From Pyrus communis (lineage: Eukaryota; Streptophyta; Magnoliopsida; Rosales; Rosaceae): a stretch of DNA of 64,000 bases. The notes under the pieces are model-generated. The model searched no databases and had not been told where the DNA came from. It worked only from the letters and a program-made list of their open reading frames with translations. Location: contig NC_084804.1 of NCBI RefSeq assembly GCF_963583255.1, positions 28,027,061 through 28,091,060 of the forward strand, written 5' to 3'. A program made the translations under genes and the position numbers. This document shows, one piece after another, positions 1-10,696 of the stretch (positions are counted from its first letter, which is position 1; every line of letters begins with the position of its first letter).

Positions 1-182
1 ATTTGTGTTAATATCTCGGTGGTTTCTCAGTAGTTCTCGCCCATATGTTTTTCTTGACCATTCGGTGGAGTTGCGAGTTTCAAAGCCATCTAGCCGAAGC
101 TGAGGAAATTTTGATGTGCGTTGACAAGTATTTCCCTTGACCATTTGGCTTATGAGCCGAAGCTTAAGGAAATTGGGGGCAA
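1..182 (+). mobile_element. 3' internal end of a Ty3/gypsy-like element with polypurine tract
   Basis: The segment ends in a purine tract (aaattgggggcaa, about 170-182) directly before a TG-starting LTR at 183. This is the expected order polypurine tract then 3' LTR for a plus-strand LTR retrotransposon. No coding frame is recognisable; the rest of the element lies outside the window. Confidence 0.5.
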
Positions 183-1291
183 TGTTTGGACTCAAATTTA
201 CATCATCAACTCGTGCAATCAAGGTCGTTGAATAAGCATAGCTCCACACCATCAGATAAAAGTGAAGATAATTTTATTATTATTAAAGGGTAATATTATG
301 ATCTTTTTATCATAATAATTATCTTTCAATTGTGAGTTATCTTGACATTATCTTGGACAAAATAAGTGGGATGCAAATCACAACCTCAACGTAGAAGCAA
401 GCAGAATAGTCCGAGTTAATTCGGATTTGGTAGCAGTGTACTGTGTGAATTAAAACAGCTTGGCTTGGACTCTTCATGTGGCATAGCATGGATTTGCAAG
501 TTTTGGATAATGGTGAATAGAAAACCTAAGTAGGTTTGGTTGATTGACAAGTAGTTAGAAATGAATTTTAAATGGTTTGAAATTGATTAAATGGGATCAA
601 GATGTATAGATGAGTGATAGAATTATGACAATAAAAGAAAGCCTAGCTAGGCTAGGTTTTTAATTACAATGGGACAAGTCAAGGTGGGTTTTATGATCTT
701 TGAAGAATCAACCATCTGAAGATAGGCTTTGGCACCTATGTCGCAGATCAGTTATTTTCACGAGTTTGAGTTTCAGTCGGTTTCTACTTATTATCCAGAC
801 CGTGCCAAACAGAAAATATGTTCCTATAAATACAGACGCCGTGCAGCAGAAGGGGGACCTTCAATTTAACATACAATTGCCCTACGCAAAACCTCTCAAA
901 CACCTTGAGATTTTTCCTTTGCTTTCTCCGCCGACACACCTTCAGTTTGGATAAACAGCATTATGGAGGCAACCGGCGAACACCTTCAGTTTGGATAAAC
1001 AACACTGTTGCCGTAGAATCAGCCGACCGAGGAGCATCTTCAGTTTGGATAAACAGCACTGCATCGAGGCCGATAGGTTACCTATCCAAGTCTCAGCTGA
1101 GAAGGGTTTACGACATTTGGCGTATCAGACGCCAAGTGATTTTATGATTGGATATTCCTAAGTGAGCTTTAGAGTTCGGCATTCTGACGGCTGAACCACG
1201 TTCACCATCAAGACATACATCACCTTTGAATATTTGTGTCCGTATAGTCTGGTGTCGATTCGACGTGCCTATACTCTTACGAATATAATCA
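183..1291 (+). mobile_element. LTR of a plus-strand gypsy-like retrotransposon
   Basis: The LTR starts with TG just after the purine tract. A TATA box (tataaata, 825-832) sits where an LTR promoter is expected. Behind it, in the presumed R/U5 part, an 18-base motif (cttcagtttggataaaca) occurs three times, at about 939-956, 983-1000 and 1038-1055. The right edge is uncertain: I place it at ataatca (about 1291), before a tggtgaccg/ggcgcc stretch that resembles a primer-binding region. Short open frames over 700-1147 lie inside the LTR and are not taken as genes. Confidence 0.45.
825..832 (+). promoter_or_regulatory. TATA box of the LTR promoter
   Basis: Perfect tataaata inside the LTR, about 640 bases after its start, with GC-richer transcribed-looking sequence downstream. 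It supports plus orientation. Confidence 0.5.
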
Positions 1292-1567
1292 TGGTGACCG
1301 AATTAGGCGCCGACGATTTGTGAGCTTCGTAGAACTAGCAGCCTCGTCTTCAGGCTCTGGAACCCAAAGGCCGAGAGTGTTCCTTCCTCGGTCGCAATCG
1401 CAAGATTAAGAAGTCAGCAACGCGCTCAACGCGACAACAACGAATTCTACTCCTCGACCGAGCTCAGCCGACGAGTTGGTACGCCCCGCATTCAACCGAA
1501 GGACTTAGTTAGCCTATTTGTTGTTCGGTCTGCGCGCCGTATAGGCTTTGTAATTTTTAGGGTCAAC
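1292..1567 (+). mobile_element. Probable 5' untranslated internal region following the LTR
   Basis: GC-rich leader-like sequence after the LTR (ggcgcc near 1308, repeated 'ccgac/gccgag' words) that ends at 'gggtcaaca'. It looks like the untranslated start of a gypsy internal region, which then stops abruptly. If 1292 is not the LTR edge, this stretch is U5 instead. No gag frame follows. Confidence 0.3.
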
Positions 1568-2240
1568 ACCTCTAGATTGGTGGCTAAATATGCAGATTCA
1601 TGGAGGAAAAGAAAGGGTTAGAGCAGAAAACCAGAAAATGTGAGAAAGAGCGTAAAAACCAAGGTAGACATTAATGCCTTGTCAACTGTGATAGGGATAA
1701 AATAGGAAAACACAAATATTTCCAGTGTTATGTCTTTTTGGTCTTCTCCAGCCACAGCCAGCATGTCTTTTGGTCTTTTTGGTACTTTTCTGCGTGTGTG
1801 TTTTCTCCAATGCACGTGTCACACACACAACCCATCTCTGTCCATAACATGAAGAAGAGAGAAAGGGAGGAAGATTTCGGTACATCTCGCCCAATACAAC
1901 ACAACACTCCACCGTGATCGGCCACGTCACATTGCCCTCCAAACCCTTAACAAAAATTTTAGAGCCTGAATAGTCGCTTATGCATGGAAAAAGCAAATGA
2001 AATTTTAAATTTCAATCAGAGTTAGGATTTGAATAGGATAACGACTCGATTGGGTTCCGTCCGAGCCAAGTTTGGAAAAAATATTTATTGTTGGTTGGGC
2101 TTTTAATTCAGTCAGTAAGTTGTCATGTTTGTAGGGTTTAATATATGAATAGTTGTGCCCTTATGATTAAATTTTAAGCTCTTTTGGTTAAATAATAGTT
2201 TATGGTGGTTTTTAGTTAAATTAAAGTTAGCTCAAACCCT
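1568..2240. other. No gene recognised
   Basis: Mixed-composition DNA. Overlapping short minus-strand open frames at 1618-1996 have no recognisable domain and low-complexity composition, so I leave them uncalled. Confidence 0.4.
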
Positions 2241-2259
2241 TTCCATTAAAGTTCCTAAA

Positions 2260-2685
2260 AAAAAAATCATAACTTATTAGTGTAAATAATATTATTGTAT
2301 TAAAGTAAAAAGAAAAAAAAGTTTGGCTTGTTGGGCATTGAAACAAAATATATTGGTCTTTTGAGAAATGTTATTAGTTTTATATAACGAAGTTTTAACA
2401 AAAAACTCACGGTATTGTTTACTTTAACGAAAAATCATATTTTTACATTCAAAAGTCAATTCTGGTACTATTCACTTTATTTTTTATTTTGTTCTTATCA
2501 TTAAAACTCAAAATTTTCAAGTCATTTTCATTAGTTTTCTTTTTTTATAAAATATATAACTTATTATTAATGTAAATAATATTATTGTATTAAAGTAAAA
2601 AGAAAAAAAAATTTGGCGTGTTGGGCTTTGAAGCAAATTATGTCTTTTGAGAAATATTATTAATTTTAATATAAAATATATTATT
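2260..2685 (+). repeat. Direct duplication of a ~120-bp AT-rich segment
   Basis: A segment running from 'aacttattagtg' through 'gtttggcttgttgggc' to 'tttgagaaatgttatta' at about 2270-2385 recurs at about 2560-2675 with few changes. The copies are about 290 bp apart. No coding content. Confidence 0.6.
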
Positions 2686-2699
2686 TTACATAAAGCTTG

Positions 2700-3577
2700 T
2701 ATCATTAGCACTTAGGGGTGGAAAGGTATGCCTCCTTCATTTGTAGATGGTGAGTGTGATACCTCGCTTTATTTGACTCTAATGATCGCTCCACTCTGTG
2801 CGTGTTGTGACTTGCCTTACTAGAGTCCTAACTTCTAACCAAATTTTTAAAATTTTTCATGTGTTTAGTTAACATGAAAGAATGACTTGTGCAAAATGAC
2901 TACAAGCTTGAACTTACTTTCTTCTACACCCAATGCTACATTCAAAAGTTGAATTCTAAGTGTTGATTTTATTACTTTGCTTACTATCACTTTAAGAACT
3001 TTTGTTTATCCTTAACATTTCTTTGTTAGCCAATACCTTAGCCCCATTACAACCCTTAGACTTTTATCTTGATTGTTATGTGTTTCAATATGTGGAGTTT
3101 GAAATTGGTATGAGCATGTGAAATCTCTGGTTCTTGCTTCTAAGTAGTGGCATTCCGTTCATGAGATCATATACATGTTGTATTGATAATTCCAAAAAGT
3201 GTCTTCTTTGTTATAACATATGTGAGTGCTAGTCTATATGTTTACATCAATCTTCTCACTTATACTTAATATAGGGACTGTATTCAGAAAATCTGTGTGA
3301 AAATAGAGAGTATATCCAGTGAGGAATTGAGTGGAATCTCTAAGGCATGTTACTACATTCAAAATATTGTTTTAATTGATTAAATGCGAGTTAGTGAGTG
3401 GTTACTGCAGTTAATTATAAACTCGAGGGTAAGGATGGCTAAAATCTATGTGAGTAGTGATTTTTAACATGTCATGTTTCATTGGAAATCCTTGAGGCAA
3501 TCGTTGGAAGGTTTAGGTTTTCTTTTGTTTTCTTTGTTTTGCTCGAGGACTAGCAAAAGCTAAGTGCGGGGGAATTT
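2700..3577 (+). mobile_element. 3' non-coding region of a Ty3/gypsy (Tat/Athila-like) element
   Basis: The sequence runs from 'gatacctcgctttatttgactctaa' style spacer to 'gctcgaggactagc' and then a polypurine tract (aagtgcgggggaatt, about 3562-3576) immediately before a TG-starting LTR. Such a 'gctcgagg...agtgcggggg' ending is common before the 3' LTR of Tat/Athila-type plant gypsy elements. Assignment to that lineage is from family knowledge, not from coding sequence. Confidence 0.5.
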
Positions 3578-4321
3578 GATAGGAGCATATTTATGCGACT
3601 TTATTAGCTTGTTTCTTTGCATTTAGTAAGTTACTTTCTATTTATTAGAGTGTTTTAAGCCATTTCGTGTGTTTGTAGGTCCAAATGGTAAAGTTGGCAA
3701 GAAAGGGCATTTTGGAGCAATTTGGAGCAATTTGGGGCAGTTTTGGCTTGGAATGGATAGTTTTCGTATGAAGCACAAGGAATGAACGTTTTTGGTGCTT
3801 AAAAGGTGCTACGAATGTGCAAGGAATTAGGAAGAATTAATTAAGGCTTGGAATCAGCTGAAAACAAGGAGACTTTATCCAATCCTATCTTATCCAAACT
3901 TTATCCAAACTAATCTTATCTTATCATAATCCTATCTTACCTATCTCCAACTGCAAGGATGATAAGATAAGATTAGGATTAGGATAAGATAAGATAAGAT
4001 AAGATTAGTTTGGATAAGATAGGATTGGATAAGGTCTCCTTGTATTCAGCTGATTCCAAGCCTTAATTAATTCTTCTTGATTCCTTGCACATTCCTAGCA
4101 CCTTTTAAGCACCAAAGATGTGCATTCCTCTTGCTCCATGCGCAAGCTATCCATTCCAGGCCAAAACTGCCCCGAATTGCTCCAAAATGCCCTTTCTTGC
4201 CAACTTTGCGATTTGGACCTACAAACACACGAAAATAACTTAAAACACTCTAATAAATAGAAACTGACTTACTAAATGCAAAGACACAAGCTAACAAAGT
4301 CGCATAAATATGCTACTATCA
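3578..4321 (+). mobile_element. Palindromic LTR or foldback element (744 bp)
   Basis: It begins tgataggagcatatttatgc and ends with the near-perfect reverse complement gcataaatatgctactatca, so it is TG...CA bounded. The two arms, roughly 3578-3945 and 3955-4321, pair along almost their whole length; for example 'ttggcaagaaagggcatttt' on the left matches its complement on the right. The middle holds mirrored 'ggataagataagatt' runs. It lies directly after a polypurine tract, so it is either an LTR that is itself a hairpin or two truncated LTRs joined tail to tail. Confidence 0.65.
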
Positions 4322-4863
4322 CCCAATTTTCATTGCCAAGTGCCAACATTAGTGGAAGAGAAATTAAGTTCCAACCATATTTAATTAAGGAAGAAAATAG
4401 GCCTCATAGGCAATCTTGGCCTTGGGCCTCGGCCCTTCCCCTTGTTCTGGGACGGCATTTGTACTTGCGATATAATCTACCTACTAAGATAATTGCTCGT
4501 TGTTCTAAAATATTCCTTTCGTCCTTACTTGGTTCCCACTATTTTTTATTACAATGAACAGTTCGAGAGTGATGAATATAAAGTTCCGTTATATTCTGAT
4601 AAACCTTCCATTATCCCATTAATTTGCAATAGAAAGGCAAATGGAGCCCAAATGACAAAGTTTTATCTCGTGACAATTTTCAGTAGGGGTGTTATGTGGT
4701 TGATGTGTAGAGCAAAACCAATAAACTGTTGTCACGTTAACACAAGTAAGGTCGGATTAACCAAACAAAAAGTTTATGCATATTTCTGATTTAGAGGCCA
4801 AAAAAGGGGGCAACTTTCCCAGGTATTCCTACTAGTCGTCAACTTTTTTATAGCATACAACAG
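4322..4863. other. No gene recognised
   Basis: Two overlapping short plus-strand open frames (4276-4789) start inside the palindrome and show no domain; they are not supported as genes. Confidence 0.4.
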
Positions 4864-5497
4864 TAGGAGTGAGCATTAATCCAACCGAACCGGCCAAACT
4901 AGCCGACCCAAACTGTAGTGGCCAATTTAGTTTGGTTTGACCAAAGAAAAGTTCAAATGGTCTAAAAATAGAACCAAAGGATAATGAATTGGTTTGGTTG
5001 CAATTTTGAGTTTCTGAAAATTGACTGAAGCTTAACCGGACCGACTACTTACATATTAGAACTTAAATGAACTTAGGTTACAAGTGTAGTCTTTTTGTTA
5101 GTTAATAACTACGTATGACTGTTGAATTTGAAGGTTGATTGAACATTAGAGATCATTGAATTGTAACTGTATTTGTTATTAAACTCTGAAGGTTGATGTT
5201 ATATTGAATTTTAGAATGGTTTGTTGCACTAGAAGAAAAATATGTAGCAATTTACTGAGTTTTTGTTAATGCGATTGAGCCAAAAAGTTAAAAAAAATGA
5301 AAATGATAAAATTATTGAGTTTAGGCCCAAACCAACAAAATCAAACCAAACGACATAATTCAACAGTAGTTTGGTTCGGTTCGTTTTCCTTAGGAACCCT
5401 TGTCAAGACCATATCGAATCAATCAACCATTATATTGTAATTGGTTTGGTTATGGTTTAGAGGTGAAACCAATAAATCTGAACTGTGTCCACCCCTA
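4864..5497. mobile_element. Non-autonomous hAT-like element
   Basis: Ends are taggagtgagca (left) and the complement of taggggtggacac (right), which resemble the TAGGGGTGGGCA-type ends of plant hAT elements. The subterminal parts carry mirrored words (aaccgaacc on the left, ggtttggttcggtt on the right). No transposase. A clean 8-bp target duplication is not visible (tacaacag against tatgaggg), so the assignment is tentative. Confidence 0.45.
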
Positions 5498-5578
5498 TAT
5501 GAGGGCATTTGAGTCGTTTTGTAACCCTACTTATGAAAAGAAAATGCTTGTGACAAATTCACCAAATGAAAAGAAGGA

Positions 5579-5604
5579 AAAAAAAAAAAAAAAAAAAAAA
5601 AAAA
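5579..5604 (+). repeat. Poly(A) tract
   Basis: About 25 consecutive A, just 5' of the TRIM insertion. Confidence 0.8.
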
Positions 5605-5639
5605 CTAATTTTATGAAGGTTATTAGTTAATAGAGGTGT

Positions 5640-5857
5640 TGTCACATCCCAGCCTCCCGCCTTGAAGATATTGTCCGCTTTGGCATTCTCTCTGGACTAT
5701 GTCGCAGCAGAGCTACCGCACGGTTTTGTTCTTGTGGCCGAGTGTTAGTCCGCAGACCACATCTCCCACCACAAAAGGCCTCTTCAAAGTTGAAGCACCA
5801 GGCATGGACATATAAGGCCCAAAGACCACGCCCTCACGGGCGATGTGGGATACTACA
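5640..5857 (-). repeat. TRIM LTR (3' LTR in element orientation)
   Basis: 218 bp; tgtcacatccc...gggatactaca on the plus strand, so TG...CA on both strands. Identical by eye to 5931-6148. Confidence 0.92.
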
Positions 5858-5930
5858 ATCCACCCCCCTTAGGGAGCCCGACGTCCTCGTCGGCACACCA
5901 CAACCGTGAGTCTGGCTCTGATACCATTAT

Positions 5931-6148
5931 TGTCACATCCCAGCCTCCCGCCTTGAAGATATTGTCCGCTTTGGCATTCTCTCTGGACTATGTCGCAGCA
6001 GAGCTACCGCACGGTTTTGTTCTTGTGGCCGAGTGTTAGTCCGCAGACCACATCTCCCACCACAAAAGGCCTCTTCAAAGTTGAAGCACCAGGCATGGAC
6101 ATATAAGGCCCAAAGACCACGCCCTCACGGGCGATGTGGGATACTACA
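5931..6148 (-). repeat. TRIM LTR (5' LTR in element orientation)
   Basis: 218 bp and identical to the other copy. The adjacent tRNA-complementary site at 5913-5926 makes this the 5' LTR on the minus strand. Confidence 0.92.
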
Positions 6149-6356
6149 GGTGTGGTTAAAAAATATTATTTTTAGACTTATTTATCCTTAATGAATTGCA
6201 TTTTCTAAATAGGATTCTTGGGCATAAACTCTAAAAACTGAAGTATTGTCCTAAACAACTTTAGAGAAATTGTTTAGTTCATTTTAAACTTTTATTTGTG
6301 ATATTGCATGTTTTTGTACTCATTGACAATTATTACTATGAGAAGGCGTGTTTCCT

Positions 6357-7189
6357 TAAGAGCAACTCCATCGTTGCCTTATCCCTTTGGGGATAGGCTT
6401 TGCAATTCCCTTTCCCCGCTTAGCAATTCACTCCAGCCCACTCCAATGGGTTGGGCTCTAGGCAAGCTTGAGCTGTCCACCAGGCAGAAATCCACGGGCC
6501 TAGTCTCCAAGGGCAGTGATGCAAGACTGAAGTCATGGTGATGTCAACCACTAATTTTTTTTTATAAATAATAATAAAAAATTAATTAAAAATACAAAGA
6601 ATCATAAAAAAATAAATTAAAAATGCAAAGATTGTTTTATAATAAAAAATAGTTAAAAATACAAAAAATGATAAAGATCATAAAAACTTAATTAAAACAA
6701 AAAAATAAATAAAAATAAAAAATTATGATTTTTTTTCTTCTATAAGTACCTAACCATAAAAATTATAAATTATTAATAAAAAAAATAATTAAAAATACAA
6801 AGAATTATAAAAATTAATTAAAAAAACAAAAAATGTGTATAATAAAAATTATTAAAGATACAAAAAATTATTAAAAAAATTGTGAAAATTAATTAAATAC
6901 ACAAGATTATAAAGAACTATAATTTTTTCTATAAATACCTAACCATGTTCTTCTAGCTTACGCCACATTTCAATATTTTCAAATACTTTCAACAAATTTT
7001 TTATTATTATTTGAAATTAAAATTAAAATTATTTTTTTATTTTATAAAATAAAAAGTACTAATATTTTAATATGAATTGCCTGGGCTATTTAGTTTTTGG
7101 GTGGAGATGTGCTTTAGCAGTTATTGTTCATTTAACGGGATTGAGTTGCCTGTAGCCTAGGGGGCCTAACAACACTGGAACTGCTCTAA
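6357..7189. mobile_element. PIF/Harbinger-like non-autonomous element (TAA target duplication)
   Basis: The left end gagcaactccatcgttg and the right end, whose complement is gagcagttccagtgttg, form imperfect terminal inverted repeats. TAA flanks both sides (6357-6359, 7187-7189), as in PIF/Harbinger or Tourist-like elements. The interior is very AT-rich (6550-7070) with repeated 'ttaaaaatacaaa' words and no transposase. A different superfamily with a longer duplication cannot be ruled out. Confidence 0.5.
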
Positions 7190-8110
7190 GATGGGACTAA
7201 GAAAAATTATAACTTACTATAATATGGAGTTTATTCTGATACATAATTGGTCCTAAGTTGGGACAAAATTTTTTTATGACATTTTGAAGAGGTTTTTTCT
7301 TTATAGAGATTTTATTGTACAAAACTTTTTTTCACCACTCCTTGTTCAACAACGGATGAAAATCGAACCTTCAAACTCTTCTAATTTTTTGCTACAGAAT
7401 ATTTCTAGACTAGCAATTACATATCCGGCTTGTGGACTTTAATGACCCAAACGAGCATCACTGTCAACATGTCCTTAACTACATATTACACATATCAAAG
7501 ATATAAGCTGTCTTGGTTCGCATTTAGAGTGCTTTCAAAAGTTCAACCAAGAAAAGCTTATGCATGCTAATTAAAAGTTAAAAAGCTATCCTCTATTTAT
7601 GTTAATTAGAGTGGTTTTCTCTGTTCTGAACAAACATCAAATAAAATAGATAAATATATAGTTAAATCTGAAGATATTATCTGCAACATAGCATTAACAA
7701 TATTGTATATATTTACTCGCAAATTGTATAAACAAACATAGCCAATGTCACCAATGATCCTTTTACATTATCTAGAGCTTATATACCACTGACTACTCCA
7801 TTAGAATTGTCATGTAAAACCGAAAAAGAAAACACACATACACAATCACTATTACAAAGTAATTAAAGCATTGATACAAATTAAGCTTAAGCAACTCACT
7901 AACTAGGCAAATATAAAATATTGTTTGGTTTCAAGTACCAATCTATAGTACCTAATAGATTTTCGATATGATAAAGTTTTCAGACATTTAGTCAATATTT
8001 GGTAACATCAAAATATAATGCAGATTGGTACTCGATACCAGTCAAATCACTCTAAGCATAAAACTGTGTTTCCATGCATATGCATTTACAAATTGACAGC
8101 AAAATTTCTA
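7190..8110. other. Intergenic DNA 3' of the BURP gene
   Basis: AT-rich sequence without a credible frame. It probably includes the 3' UTR of the minus-strand BURP gene next to 8111. A weak B-box-like word (complement of gaaaatcgaacc, 7350-7361) hints at a decayed SINE, not enough to call. Confidence 0.4.
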
Positions 8111-9254
8111 CTATTGAGCTGGCAATGGCACCCAAACTAGATTATCAGAAGGAAAGAAATGGCAGACCGGGGAGCTTCCAGGTTGAGTACCAAGCACACT
8201 GAACGCCACATGATCAGGATCCCACTGAGAAGTATCAAAGTGACAAACGGCAGCAGCTTCAACTTTCTCTCCATTCTCCCCAGCAAGCAAACCCTGATAC
8301 AACCTGTTCTCACTCTCCTGGCTATGGCAGTAGAAAACTGCATAAGGGTAAGGCATGGTGTGGCAAGCAATCATTTTAGGAGCCCAGATCTCTTTGGGAG
8401 CTTCCGAAAACGTGTAATTTTGCAAAAGGGTAGTTGAGTTCTTGAGCTGAATAGTGGTTAAGACTTTGAATCGGGTATTTTGTCCAAAGAGGGCAGCTAC
8501 AAAATCAAGCATGGATTCTAATGAGGTAGCACAAAATTTGGCCTCTCCTTTGATGGGTTGAAGGTCACGTTGGGTTAGTGTGTATTCCACGGCTTTGGCT
8601 TGGGTAGAGTCTTGGGGGAAAGAGAAGAGTTGAAGAAGGTATGGGAGGTTTGAGATTGAGGAAGGAATGGAATCAGCTTCTTCTCTGGCCAAAAGTCTTG
8701 GAGATGTGGAAGAGTTATTTTTTGAGAAGTATATGGGCATTTTTTTTCCTCGTTTGAGATCTTTTGGGGTGAAGAAAACATTTAGGGCAGGGTCCATGTG
8801 ATCCATGTGAGATGATGAACGACCATCATTACCGCCTTGATCTAAATCAATGGAGTCTTCTTTTTTTATGTCTTTCCCATTTCCAAGAGTAATAATCTTC
8901 CTGCCACTGCTTCCTTGTGCATTATGGAGGTTATATTCAAACTTAAATCATTCAGAATACACACACACACACACACACCAACTCCTAACAAAAATTACAA
9001 AAACTAACCAAAAAATAGAAAATAAAAAGAACACAAATATAACCAAATATTTATGTTAGAAAAGAGAATTTCTTTACATCTGTGTCGATGAATATAAGAA
9101 AATTCAAGAAACTTTGATGAATTGGTGAAAATTAATGCCTAAGTGCACAATAGGTACTTAAATTGATTCTCAGAAAAATGAACACAAAAAACCTTACCAA
9201 TAAAACAAGTAGTGCGTATGAGACGAGGCTCCAAGAAACAAATGAAAGACGCAT
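8111..9254 (-). CDS. BURP-domain protein, two exons, complement(join(8111..8941, 9198..9254))
   Basis: Exon 1 (9254 down to 9198) encodes 19 residues beginning MRLSFVSW, a hydrophobic signal peptide, and ends at a gtaagg donor. Exon 2 starts after a tttaag acceptor in the same phase; an in-frame stop just upstream rules out a longer exon. The predicted protein has 295 residues. After a short polar linker (residues 20-70), the BURP domain covers about 70-290: a 'VFFTPKDL' start, the 'FCATSLESM' block near 155, and the signature CH-X10-CH-X26-CH-X25-CH from about residue 212. All eight Cys and His are present. BURP proteins are plant-specific, usually secreted or wall-associated, and include RD22, USP, BNM2 and polygalacturonase beta-subunit types. 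The short linker without repeats argues against the RD22 and PG1-beta types, so a BNM2/USP-like or separate subgroup is likelier. The exact substrate is unknown. It has a decayed relative at 40372-41942. Confidence 0.9.
8942..9197 (-). other. Intron of the BURP gene
   Basis: 256 bp with gtaagg donor and ag acceptor, phase 0. It contains an (AC)10 microsatellite at 8959-8978 close to the acceptor; on the coding strand this is a (GT) run just upstream of the splice site. Confidence 0.8.
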
Positions 9255-9386
9255 TTCTACTTCAATTGTCTTGATATTTTTTTTCTTTCTTTCTGATATA
9301 TCTGCATTGCAAGTAAGGGAGCAATACTTGTATGAAGGACTTTGATTAATGCAAGTGGAAATCTTTAAATCATCTTATTAAATTAG

Positions 9387-9394
9387 TATATATA
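9387..9394 (-). promoter_or_regulatory. Putative TATA box of the BURP gene
   Basis: tatatata about 133 bases before the start codon at 9254. The spacing is plausible for a plant gene with a short 5' leader. The AT-rich surroundings make a chance match possible. Confidence 0.45.
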
Positions 9395-9399
9395 ATGCA

Positions 9400-10691
9400 T
9401 TACGTATGCAAATTTTTTCCATTTGGTACAAATGAGAAAATGAGTTTTATTTTTTTTATTTTTTTATTTTTCATGTCACTTTTTATTATTGTACTTCATT
9501 CATTATTTCTAGCACTATTATCTTAATAATATTTATCTTCACTTGAAACTAGAAAGTCTCATGTTTGATTAATATGAATGGTAACTTTGGTACTTAATTA
9601 TGACCAATTCATTAGTCTACATTCCTTAAATATAATATTATTGTATGTAAAAAGAAAATTATAAGTTTTTTAATTTTTTTTTTAATTTGAAACAAATGGA
9701 GAGGTAAAATATTGATTATATCCTTGTATAAATTAGTGTAAATTCTGTAGAATATCACTTGTATGGATTGTATATATAATAGAATGAATATCATCAAAAT
9801 ATATGCAAATCAAAACTTTCACTTGTATTTTCTTTTTCTTTGGATTATCATTGTTTAAAGGGTGGTGTTGTCCACACACCTTTTTTAATTTTTGATCGTC
9901 GGATTGAATGAATTGAAGAAGATCAAAGGACAAAAATTAACAAAGAGTGTGAGAGGTAGAAATAGATGTGTGGATAGCATCATCCTTGTATAAATAATCA
10001 TGCCGTTTATAAGACTTGAATTTGAACATTCTCCAGCTAAATGAAGGAGTAGAACTCAGATGGAATGGGTTCCTTATGACAAACATGGCATTCCGGACCA
10101 GTTATATAAATTAGTGGCATGGGATCATTGGGGTGCCACAATCGCGGTGACCTGGTCGGATGGAACTCTCCCTCCAAATGGAGACTAGCTAAATGTCAAT
10201 AAACCAAGCAAGGATGGTGAGTGTCAGATCGAAAAGAAAATTGAGTGGCTACTTTATATCATCAAGGGTTCTGCCTCCTTTAGACTTTGAAATGTTCCAC
10301 GATCAGCAAAATCTTTAGAATTTTGGTGAAACTGTGCTACTTGATGAACTTTGGTTGCGCTAAGAATTCAGTTCTGGCACTGTCCTTCACAAGTTTCTTC
10401 CATGATCGTATACTTTTTCACTCCCAGTAAGTTTAGTCAGCTTCTGAAGGGAGATGGAAGATGAAGTCAAAACGTGGGAAAATACTTACCACAGTACCAT
10501 AACGAACCCATTCATTTGATTGATTGATTCCATCATTTTGTCCATAGAAAAATTCATTACATACTTACTCTTTAACATGTGATTGTCATCATATTATCAA
10601 TTAAAAAGAACGCAGTAATTATCTCTCAGAATGAGGTCTTTTCAACCATATAGTTGCTTAATTACTTGCTTGCTGATGGTACTTCACTTTA
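9400..10691. other. Intergenic, promoter side of the BURP gene
   Basis: AT-rich DNA with no confident gene. One short plus-strand frame (10060-10188, 42 codons from ATG to TAG, start MEWVPYDKHG) has protein-like composition with several W and D residues. I do not recognise it, and it may be a captured exon fragment. Confidence 0.35.
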
Positions 10692-10696
10692 CCAAC

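Larger units (their letters stand above)
5635..6153 (-). mobile_element. Complete TRIM retrotransposon with 5-bp target duplication
   Basis: Two 218-bp direct repeats (5640-5857 and 5931-6148) appear identical base for base. They flank only 73 bp of internal DNA. On the minus strand the internal region starts, four bases after the LTR, with tggtatcagagcca, the classic primer-binding site for initiator methionine tRNA. It ends with a purine tract (aggggggtggat) against the other LTR. The element is flanked by ggtgt on both sides (5635-5639 and 6149-6153). It encodes nothing, so it needs enzymes from another element. Identical LTRs imply recent insertion or later conversion. Confidence 0.93.

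Noticed and set aside
700..1147. Overlapping plus-strand open frames of 80-84 codons
   Set aside because: They lie inside an LTR, overlap in different frames, and partly translate the 18-bp repeats. No domain.
1618..1996. Three overlapping minus-strand frames
   Set aside because: Mutually exclusive frames over the same DNA, no recognisable domain, no splice or start context.
8137..8781. Extra frames on both strands over the BURP gene
   Set aside because: Shadows of the real exon 2, which alone carries the domain signature.
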